DNA from: Monarcha castaneiventris obscurior
Lineage: Eukaryota > Chordata > Aves > Passeriformes > Monarchidae
NCBI GenBank assembly: GCA_026261815.1
Contig: JAMPIT010000856.1
Location: forward strand, 11,702,001-11,766,000
DNA: 64,000 nucleotides
Reading direction: 5' to 3'
Shown: positions 50,481-59,965 of the stretch, in pieces
How positions within the stretch are numbered: the stretch's first letter is position 1
Layout: each line of letters begins with the position of its first letter
Position numbers and translations under genes: made by a program
The notes under the pieces: model-generated
The model's input: the letters and a program-made list of their open reading frames with translations, nothing else
Told to the model about the DNA's origin: nothing
Database searches by the model: none

Positions 50481-51115
50481 GGAGAGTACTTCAGTCCAGA
50501 TGGACCCAAAACTGGGAATGCTCAGAGAGCAGATCTACCTCATGTGTTGAATGTGGGAGAGTGAGGACTAAAGCTGGGTCCTGGAGGGACACCAAGGGGA
50601 CTTCAAGCAGGGAATTACTCGTTTGGGTTACACTAAAAAAAACCAGGGATTGGGAAGGGAGGGGATGAGGGAGTGCACACATTTGTCTGTCCAATCTGGG
50701 GCCACGAAGCAGCCAGGAAATGCCATGCTGTCCACCCTGCATGGTTAGAAATGGAGCGAGACCCCAGGTGATGTTGGAGGAAGGGTCCTGCCCCACCTTC
50801 AGGTCGTCTCCAGGGACTGGAACCCACAGGCTTCATCTGGTGGCGACACCCCAACAGATTCTTGGTTCCCAGCTGGCATTTTGGGTGTCCTGTGAACACG
50901 CCAGCCTCGTTTTCCCCAGGATGACACAGGCAGCCCAAACCCCTTTCCCATGCAGCCTCCCACCCCAAACCCTCCTTCGTAAAGAAACACAACGACACCT
51001 CATCCACAGCAACCCCACAGAGACTGAAACCACCACGGAGGTGGGGCAGAGCCTTCACTGCTCTACATAATGGAACAAACCCCAGCACCCAGGCAGCCCA
51101 GGCTCATCCTGCTCC

Positions 51116-51136
51116 GTGCAGGGTGCAGGGTGCAGG
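51116..51136. repeat. Heptamer repeat (GTGCAGG)x3 at the LTR junction
   Basis: Three perfect GTGCAGG units end exactly where LTR copy 2 begins. The retroviral integration apparently landed at the end of this tract, and the CAGG bases after the LTR could be its duplicated target. Confidence 0.88.
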
Positions 51137-51577
51137 TGATGCCTTAGGTTTTAACTTTTGTGTTTTTCAAATTCTGTACTGCTTAGAGTGTAACTCTAGG
51201 CTCCTTGTGGCCTGCAATTTCTGCTCTCTCGTGCAAGACAGACATAACAAAGCCTCTCCAGGCTTTGCCTTCAAGGACAGCCAGGCTCTTCTAGGCCCAA
51301 AATGTGCAAACCAAAGCCTCTAAGGGGGGAGCAAGCTGAGGGGAATTACATCATTGAACTGGGGCTTTAATTGGAGAATTAACCGTGGTATGCAAATGAA
51401 CCAAACCTATAAAGGTGTGAAGAACTCGTGACCTGTCGTCCATCTTGGGGTCCATTTTTTATGGAAGCAGCCTCTGGCTCCCCCAGGGTGTACCTTGAAG
51501 GCCCTTCAAACAAATACCTATCTTTATTCCCTTTCTCTTGTCTAGTCTCTGTTTCTAGGTGGCTGGAGAAGGCATCA
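51137..51577 (+). mobile_element. Solo LTR of an endogenous retrovirus, copy 2
   Basis: A 441-bp second member of the family at 36056-36492, in the opposite orientation. It has the same termini (TGATGCCTT at the start, AAGGCATCA at the end), octamer ATGCAAAT at 51390-51397 and TATAAA at 51408-51413. The AATAAA seen in copy 1 is altered here to AACAAA. The flanks share CAGG (51133-51136 and 51578-51581), consistent with a 4-bp duplication, but the left flank is a GTGCAGG heptamer tract, which weakens that reading. By eye there are about 22-24 substitutions and a few small indels between the copies. It contains no coding sequence. Confidence 0.86.
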
Positions 51578-51581
51578 CAGG

Positions 51582-52140
51582 GAGCGGGTGACGCGCGGCT
51601 GTCGCGGCGCCGGCGCCTTCCCCTTCCCCACGCAGCTCAATTACAAGCAGACAAGGCAGTGTCACATGTGATTCACAATGTCGATTTCATGCTCGCAGTA
51701 ACCATTTACGAAAGAGCTGCGGAGGTTTTACATTTGATAAGAAATCAACAGTGTTTGTGTTTGTAAAAGACCGATCACGGAGTGTGACAGCTCCGAGAGA
51801 TTGCTGCGGAGCATTGACTGCACGTCTGTAGTCTGTCATGGACCCATAAGTATTTATTTCAAATGTTGGTGGGTTGTGTTGTGATGGTGGTGTGTGGTTT
51901 GTTGTTTTTTTTTTTTTTTTCCTAAACCAGGATGTCTGGAAATAAACTGTCAGTCTCTATTTACAGCTGAACAAGTAGAAAATACGAGAGATTTTAGGTT
52001 AGATTGTCAGTTAACAGAATTCAAAATAGAAAAAAATATGTACAGTGCTTGCTGGTTTATTACCTGCTGGAAAGAGAGTATCATTTCTAAATTTAGAGAT
52101 ACAGATGTCTCTCTTTCAGGAAACACAGACTGACTGTAGA
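51582..52140. promoter_or_regulatory. CpG-bearing candidate regulatory block next to LTR copy 2
   Basis: Begins with a very CpG-rich 40 bp (GGTGACGCGCGGCTGTCGCG, then GCGCCGGCGCC), followed by repeat-free sequence with CACATGTG (51663-51670), AATGTCGATTTCATGC, GACCGATCACGGAG and TATTTATTTC. It is interrupted by GT-rich and T16 tracts at 51863-51920. The LTR ends 5 bp upstream and reads towards it. Confidence 0.4.
51905..51920. repeat. Poly(T) tract of 16 bases
   Basis: It follows a GT-rich stretch (about 51863-51904). Confidence 0.92.
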
Positions 52141-55100
52141 GCGTGTTTCAGGCGCCTTTATCTTCCTGAACCCCCCCACCTTGCCTGCCCCAGCACATTT
52201 GCATCCAATTACTGGAGCATTAACTGGTAGGGGCCTGGTGCAATCCTAGCTATGCTGGTGTAAATCTCAGCGTTTTGATAGAAATGCTCTGGATTTACCA
52301 GCAGAGCTGAGTTTGCAGTCTAACCTCTACATCCAAGGTCTGACAGGGTTTTGGAGCCAAGTGACCAGGGCCAGATCCTCTTTTTGGAGACATCTGGGTT
52401 TCTTGAGAGAACCCAGATTCGAAGGCAACCCTCACTTTTACACCAAGTGGCAGCCTCTTGCACACTTACTAAATGACTTGTCCCTGCCCGAATTTCCAAA
52501 CCTCTTCTGCAAAGGCAGGAAGATCCTACATCGGTTCTTGGTGACTTTTTTTGGCAGCTTCATGATGCAGACTCAGGCCCCTGAAGAGACCGATGCGTTT
52601 CGGTGCAAATTCTCCTGCATCCATACCTGGCTACCCCTATTTCTAAGTTCAGGCTTGCTGAACCTTAGCTAAATGCATCCAAAAAACTTCCCAGCCTCTG
52701 CAAGCAGCCAGAATAGGAAGTACTAATATATACTGGGACTCAGGCATTTCACAACAGTATAAACAAGATTAGGCAGGAGCTTTCCCCACTGTGAGTGTCC
52801 AGCTCTTAAACACAATTAGGAGCCAGCTTTGAACTCTTAACAGTCAGGCATTGCCTCTAACTCAACCTCTGGCTCCATTTCAAGCGTGAGCTTTCTCAAA
52901 AACACAAGAGGACAGATGCTATCCTACACTAATAAGTGCTTCATTTCTTGACGGATGCTCTGGGTAGTGAAGAGCATCAGAGGAAGGAGGAGAAGAATAA
53001 CAAAAAGAAAGATAACATAGAATATATCTATTGGGCCAGGACTTGGCTGGAATAAATCTGAGCATCTCACAGTTCAGTGGAGTGATATTGGTGAGCCTTG
53101 ATTGAGGATGTCTCTCTTTTAACACAAGTAACAGTCTGCAGCAGTGTTGGGAGAAAATCATAGAGCCATAAGGAAATAATTCTGTGCTCCATCAAGTCAT
53201 GGAGGTCTTGGGTACCACTCTGAAAAGCCTTGGTTTTGTCTGAATTCCTCCAGTTTTCCACCCAAAATGCTGTCTGTAAAGTATGGCCCAGTATTTCTGT
53301 TTCAGCTTCCATGTCCGTGGTAGGAAGGAGAGACACTGCCTGACAGCCAGGATGCAGTCCCACAGCCAGATCTATTCCATGGATGGAACATTAATTCAGA
53401 TGGGCCAAAGGTTCATTTGTGATGGAGCAGAACTGCAACAAACTCCTTCACTGGGCTTGTTTTGAGATAGCTGGGATCCAGTGCTTGCTCTGCTGCAGGG
53501 GGGTGGATTTTTCTGCACGGCTCTGCGAGTCCGTGCCGTGGTGCTGCTCAGCTGTGCTTGTGGTGTGGTGGCTCCTGGGACTCTACCATGAGTGCTGCAA
53601 TGACAGAGATGGGTTTTTTTCCCCCCCAAAGCTTCAGCTCTCAAAATCTTATGAATAAGAGAACAATTTGGATTTCTTCCAAGCAAATTTCTAGTTCGTG
53701 GTTATGGAGAAAAACTTGAAGATCTAAAGCCTGCAGGCTAAGCAAAAATAAATTTATATATTTAGAGAAAAAAAAAAAAAGAGAAAGAAAGCATTTTAAA
53801 TTAATTTCTCAACATCTCGCACATCACAGGGCCACGTCATGAGTTTCTGACTGCAGCTGCTGACTGCTGAAGGTTCCCAACCTGGTGAATGTCTCTATAA
53901 ACTAAGATGTCTCTGCCTTTCTGCCTGGGATGCTGCTGAGCCACTGCTGAGAGCAGCTTCATGCATTTCCTGCTGAGTTTTGCCCCAGGCATGCTCCCAG
54001 CTCACCTGGGGCATCGCTGCCTGGACACTGCTCCTCCTTTCTATTCCCCACAGGAGTGCCCAAGCCAGCAGTGCTCAGTGTGCCACTCTGGGAAGCAATG
54101 TTAGCCTGAATCACCCTGCTCATCCTCCTCACAAGGTGCTCCCAAGACCCTTCCCCTCTTCTCCGTGGCTCCCAAGTGCACAGCCCCAGCCTGCAGCCCC
54201 CTGGCCAGCCCCCTCCCAACAGACCTGAGCCTCGCTGAGCTCCCTGCCACCAACAGAGATGGGCACATTTATTGTGACCACCTTGTCGAAGGCCAGCATT
54301 GGAGCCTGCCTGTTTGCAAGCTGTGAATTTTCTCCATGTTTATCCCCTGGAGGGGTTGTTTTGTGGGTTTATTGACTAAATAAGGGTATTGATTTGTTAA
54401 GAGCCTTTCTTCCTCCTATCAGTGGGAAATATTGCTACCTCTTTCCTCTTCTCCATACTCCAGGTGAGAAGTTCTTTTAGTGACACCATAAATTTCCATC
54501 TCTGCTTTTCTCTGCTCTGTAAACAAGTGTTTGCCTGTCCACAGGGGTTAATTTGGTCATGTTAAATGCTCTGCAGATCCCTCCTGGGCTCTGCACTCGC
54601 AGACTTGCTCCGAAGGAGATCCCCATGCTCGCTGTGCAGGCACCCTCCATCACACACTGCATTTCTCCTGACACCCATCGAGAGCTCCATCCACAGCTGC
54701 TTCAAGATCCGGGTGTTGCAACAGCCCACACCAAAGCTGTGCTCCCAAAAACAACTGATCAGGATTTCCAGTGGAAAAAAAAGATGACCTGTAGAGACCA
54801 TCTAGGGGCTAACACATGATAATCACTGTCGAGAATGAACGAAGGTCATAACGTCATTCCCTTATATCTGTTTTATAAGGTGAGACACTGGTTATTGCTT
54901 GCCATTGCCATGCAACACTTGGATGTGCTGGTGTCCATTAATGAAAAAGATTTTGCTTTCCAGAAATTCATGGTGTCTGAAAGGTTCCCAGTTTGCCCGG
55001 ATGAGTTTGGCTTGAACTTCCCTAATCACACTGTTAGGGACCTTTCACCATGATCCTCCTTAGACTAATTCTTCCCTTCTCGAGATTATGCTCCAGCAGT

Positions 55101-56429
55101 GAAACAAACTATTTTAATCTCTTGGGAGGCCGGAAGAGATCACAACAAGTGCCATTAATGTTTTCCTTGGCTTAACTGTGAGCCATAGAGAGTTTTGGAG
55201 GGCTGTGGCAGAGCTGGACCATCAGCAAGGCTACTTGGCTGGCTACTTGTACCAGCAGCAGGTGCTGCAACCAGTCCCACCGGGCTGGATCCATCCCGTC
55301 CTCCCCTGGGCCACGCGATTTGAGCGCCGTGCCATAAAGGAGTTAATTTTCAGAGTATTGCAGCACTGCACGAGCCTGGGGAGTCAGCAGGGAGCAATAC
55401 AGCCCCAAGCCCATGCAATACTTGGGAAATTCACTCTTGTATGCCCACATCCCTCAAAAGCCTCCTGGGCTGTCAGTGTTACAGATCAGGGGGAGGCTGG
55501 CGGTGCCGAGGCACCATCATGGCCACCGAAGGTCTTACGAAACTGTAGGAAACATATCCCAGAAGGTGCTGTGTCAGCTGCATTATTTATACAGCAGCAG
55601 AGCTCCGTGGGCAGTGGAAGCACAGCTAATGTAACACAGAGACCGCAGAACCTCTTGGGTAGCAGCATCTTGGCCGTGATCTTTGCTCCACTGAACTGAG
55701 GGAGAAGAGGGTGCCCTCGTCTCGGCAATGCCAAGGCACAATCCAGTGACTCCATTCAGAGAGTCCCTGGGATGTTGTCAACACAGCACAGTGCACCATC
55801 ATCAGATGAGGGGCACTGGAATTGAATGAAAATACCCCAGAAGAAGAAGGAAGTCTGGCCTGGGCACCAGGCTATGCTGTAGGAAACACACCAGGGCTAT
55901 ATTTTTGTGATTAGAGCAGACAGGAATGCCAACACACTCCTGCAAAGTATTTATCCTCGAGTGTTCCATAGCAGGCACTCTACCAGGACTGATTTGGACA
56001 CGGCCCAAATGCCTTTACATTAGAATTTGAATCAGTCACCCAAAGGTTTGAACCGTCCAGTTGAGTGGCATAAAACACCGATTATGCAGCCAGCGATTTC
56101 CACCCCGCTGCCCCAAGAGAAACCCTGATGTCTGATCCTGTGGGTCATGGTGGGAAACAGCAGGTAAAAGCAAGCTCAGGAATACTGCCTGCAACAGCAA
56201 CACAACATCTGCTGCACCAAACCTGCCTCTGGATTCTCGAGCCTGCTGCTGAGCTGACTTACTCCTGCCTTACGCTGGTGTGAGAGATGAATCAGACCCT
56301 TGGTGTGAGCAGTGAACATATGTCCCAGCAGCTGCTGTGGAGCTGTGCTCGGACCCAGTTGTGCGAGCAGCAGGTTCTGCTGGGCTCCCTCAAACCCAGA
56401 GTGCCACAGAAGGCATTAATAGGCTGTTT
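52141..56429. other. Intergenic, no gene seen
   Basis: No coding or repeat signature apart from the A13 tract. The 173-codon frame at 55178-55699 shows no domain. Confidence 0.55.
53768..53780. repeat. Poly(A) tract of 13 bases
   Basis: A short A run followed by GAGAAAGAAAG. Confidence 0.9.
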
Positions 56430-56800
56430 GGTGCATGTTGGGAAGCACCCAGAGGATAACCCAACCACGAGCAATAAACAACACCGCTTTGCAAAGAACA
56501 AGTCACGCCAGACCAACTAGATGGCTTTCTTTTTTCGGATCAAATTGCGAAATTAGTGCATGAAAAGTCTTACAGAAGATGTAGTGCATGCAGACTTCAG
56601 CAGAGCATTTGATATTGATCCTTGCAAAACGCTACTTGAGAAACTAATCCCGACTGCCTTAGATATGGGCATTAACAACAGTGAGGATTGAAAAGCATCA
56701 GCTGGGCTGTAAACAGAGAGGAGACACCAAGGGCCAGCAGCACTCTGATGTACAGGAGCTGCATCACAGGGCCAGCCTTGGCTCAGCTCCACAGAAATAC
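56430..56800 (+). mobile_element. CR1 LINE fragment (degraded reverse-transcriptase region)
   Basis: The conceptual translation near 56592-56645 reads DFSRAFDIDPCKTLLEKL, closely matching the CR1 consensus around the first catalytic Asp of the reverse transcriptase (domain A, DFSKAFD...LLEKL). Upstream, the DNA at about 56485-56530 fits the CR1 segment encoding the conserved 'K/N-S-x-Q-T-N' stretch. Downstream, 'LDMGINNS' and the 'GAASQG/LAQL'-like remnant near 56755-56790 follow in the expected order. Frameshifts and in-frame stops (for example TAG within 56510-56525) show that it is dead. No 3' end with the usual octamer tail is seen, so this is an internal fragment of an old CR1 copy. Ends are approximate. 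Confidence 0.85.
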
Positions 56801-57829
56801 GGGACATGGGGTGATGGGGACAGAGCCATTCAACCCCACATTGACCTGTAAGGACCCAAACAGGCACCTTCCTAAAAAGCATGTCCATAGGAAGTGGTGC
56901 CATCATTGCTGAGGTGCCAGTCTCTTCTCTGCCTTGGATCCTGCCCCGGGGCTGATCTGGGGCCAAGACAGGAGATGGAGGCCACCAAGACTATTTCTGA
57001 AGCAAAGAGTTGTTCACCCTGGCCACATCCCCACTGCAAACCTCGTCACCAACCTCCCTTATCCTCAGGACTGCTCTTTCAAATACATACATCTTTAATG
57101 CCGTTTCATTTTTATGACGAGTTCTGTTAATGAGGACCATGGGCAGAGAAAACTTTGGGAAGTTTTGCTGTGAGTGTGAGAGGCAGCTGAGGCAGCCACG
57201 CTGGCCGGGGCTGACAGGGGTTGCTGGTTGGCCCTGGTGCAGTTTGGCAGCTGTCACATCTCCCTGTCAGACAGGGCTGACCTCGAGCCTGGGACCCTGT
57301 AGCAGGAAGCAAAACACACGTCTGGCACATGAGCTGTAGAAAAAGACCCACTTTGGTTGTTACCGGCAGAAAAACTGACACTTTCTGGAGGCTGACATCC
57401 TCCTGATCATCCAGGCAGATCCACGGTTGTGAACTCAGGTTTTGGCACCCCAGCAAAGGCACCAGTCATTCACAAGGAGCAGACTTGCTACCCAGGCTTT
57501 CATTGAAGGAGCAAATTGCAAAGAGGGGTTTGACCATCAATCGTTTTTAAGATCACCGTTCTTGCTCCCTTGTCTCATCAAACAAGGACAGCCCTCCATA
57601 AAATCCCCCTGCAGAGTAAAGCCTATGTGGGAAAAGAACAGACATTTCAGCCACAAGACTCTTAGTTGTTTGCCCTCCTGCTCAACCTCTGATTAAATTT
57701 CAGACTCTGGGTGCCTCCACCCCGCTCACCCCTTTTACCCTGCTCTTCCAGTCCATATCCCAAACAGCAACAGCCTGTCCCTGCATCCTGCTCCAGCAAC
57801 AAGTACCCCAGCCACTGCTGATCTCACCC

Positions 57830-58010
57830 AAAGCAATTCCATTGCCACCAAGTCATGTCTGATCATGCCATTAATCTGATTATTTATCATGTATGTGTTT
57901 AAATCCTTTGATTGCTTCTGCACCTACAGAGATGTTGATAGTCGTGTTGCTAAAGAGGCAGGGGGAGAAAATTCAGTCACATCAAATCAAATAAATAAAT
58001 TCTTCTGCAT
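57830..58010. promoter_or_regulatory. AT-rich candidate block
   Basis: CATTAATCTGATTATTTATC, GTTTAAATCC and CAAATCAAATAAATAAATTC. Modest evidence. Confidence 0.27.
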
Positions 58011-58699
58011 CCTGTTGGAAAAGTGTTCGATCCAGGCACACAAGCACACTTAGCAAGTCAAACACTCGATCAGCATCCACTCTCCATGCTGGGAGCCAGC
58101 AGCCAGGGCGAGGTTTTGCCAAGCTGGCATGAGCAGGATGGCACCTCTTGGAAAGGAATGGCCAGGTGGGAAGCAGCTGGCATCACCTGGGTCCCACCAG
58201 CCTCTACTGATCTCCACCTGGAGGAGCCATCCCTGCAGGGTCATCCACTGAGGTTTTTCAGTGCCAAAAAGGTGTCCTTTATTTGATGGAGAACCTCAAT
58301 AAACCCCCAGTTCTCAACATTCCCCATCCTCATGGTCCTCCTCAGGCATGTGCCAGCTCCTCCTCTACCCAAATACCCTCTTTGCACGGGCATTTTGCGT
58401 GGCTGCAGGGTTGCAGCACCCTTTGGACACCTGTCCATCCCATAGCTGAGGGGTCAGAGCACCCCATCCCTTGTGGGGTTCATGTGGCATGCCTGCATCC
58501 TTCACGTGTGCTTCCCCTCTGCCACCCAGCTCTCCCACTCTGGAGCCTGTGCTGCCATCACTGGGACGGGCAAATATCATCTGATTGCTGGACCAGAGGC
58601 AGAGGGCAGCATGTGGGGACCAGGGAGGGCCAAGTCAGGTTTGTTTCCCTGATAAAACCTGGGAAGGATTATGGTCTCTTTAAGCCTGTCTCCACAGCC

Positions 58700-59480
58700 T
58701 TCTGGCTCCCCGTGCGCTGACCCAGTCGTGTGCTGTATTAGAATTGTAGAGTAATAAATGAACAGTGGAGGGGTTTGTAATGATGATTAGGGACTGAAAT
58801 TGGTTCAGATTTACAGTGTCACTCAGGAGCGGAGGCAGAGGGGGAAGGCATTCTGCGCGGCCTAATGGATCCATCAACTCGTTTTGGCTGCTCGGTGGGC
58901 CGCGCAGGGTCACCAGGCTTTCCGCTGGCAGCACAAAGCACTTCAATTTTGTTAGGAAATGTATCAATTTAACTGACTTGAGCAGTGCACGGCGGAAAAA
59001 AAAAAAAAAAAAAAAAAAGGGTGGGGGAGAGAAGGGGAAAAAAAAAAAAAAAAAACAAACTAATGAATCTGGACTCAATTTTCCGCCACACTGCCTCTGC
59101 GAACTGTCGGAAACAATGTCTGCGGTCGGGGTGAAGGCAGCGCGGATAGGCTGCCCGAGAGCTGCGGAGACGCGCTGCCTCCCGCCAGCCACCGGCCAGG
59201 GCTGCCACTCTCCTAACAATGATGTCATTAAAGGTAAATTGGCCTCTATTTCAGCAGGATGATAGTGCTAATTGAGTGGGAAAATATAATATAGGGAGCT
59301 GTTGTCTGCAGTTAAAGGGAGGAGGGGGACAGATTAAATGGCCTACAATAGTGGGTGTCAGGCACGGCAGATGTTGCTTTCCGCTGATAACTGCGCTGAC
59401 ATATCTCGAGCTTGTCAAGGCTGAGGTTTTCAGAGAGACTTACAGCAAAAGGCAGCAGATGGCCCTCCTGAATGGGAATG
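58700..59480. promoter_or_regulatory. Candidate conserved regulatory block upstream of the CpG island
   Basis: A repeat-free mix of AT-rich motifs (TAATGATGATTAGG, CTAATTGAGTGGG) and CpG-bearing segments (58830-58930, 59085-59190), interrupted by the A-tracts at 58996-59055. The composition is typical of developmental enhancer or promoter-proximal elements. It lies directly upstream of the CpG island, so the two may act together. No conservation data were available. Confidence 0.42.
58996..59055. repeat. Two long A-tracts separated by a G-rich spacer
   Basis: A23 (58996-59018), then a 19-base G-rich spacer, then A18 (59038-59055). The tracts separate two CpG-containing, conserved-looking segments upstream of the CpG island. 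Long A-tracts resist nucleosome wrapping, so they may help keep the region open. That is an inference. Confidence 0.93.
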
Positions 59481-59557
59481 AAGTGCTTAAACAGCCTGGC
59501 TGCTGAAGGCAGCTAGTTTGTAAATAGAGGAGTCGGAGGTGTCTTATTGATCCCACT

Positions 59558-59965
59558 CAGCGCCCGGCAGCGCGGAGGAGCGGCGGGGAGCCGGCGGGAC
59601 GGGGCTGCCAGCGGCGGTGGCTGCGCTGCAGCCGGGGCCGGGGCCGGGGCTGGCAGATGCTGCTGGATGGCAGCCCGGGGTGGCGGGGCCGGGCAGGGCT
59701 CAGGGCTCAGGGCTGGCGATGCGGCGCCTTAAAAAGTCACAGATGTCAAACGGCAGGACAAAAAGTCAGGGCGGTGCTCAAGCGAGAGGGTGGAGGGAGT
59801 GCGACGCGTTGTGTCCCCCCGGCCGCTGCACGGTGCGGACCGAGACCTCTGCCCAAAAAAACAGCCCAGCAGCAGCACCCGCACCCAGGCCAGCCCATGG
59901 CAGACCCCATTTGCAGCTCTGCTGGGCCACCATGTGCAAAACGCCCCGAGGTGAGCGCAGGTATT
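59558..59965 (+). promoter_or_regulatory. CpG island; candidate promoter or first exon
   Basis: This is the densest CpG cluster in the window: about 21 CpGs within 59560-59745 by hand count, with more at 59798-59850 and 59940-59960. It includes three CCGGGG units (59632-59649) and three CAGGGCT units near 59694-59714. No TATA box is seen, as is usual for CpG-island promoters. At the downstream edge a Kozak-like GCCACCATG (ATG 59932-59934) opens M-C-K-T-P-R and runs straight into a splice-donor match GAG|GTGAGC (junction 59950/59951). The frame is also open upstream to about 59617. No known protein is recognised. It may be the start of an unidentified or long non-coding transcript, or simply a CpG-rich enhancer. 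Confidence 0.5.

Noticed and set aside
55178..55699. A 173-codon open frame
   Set aside because: No domain or homology recognised, and the DNA has no CpG island, Kozak context or splice sites of note.
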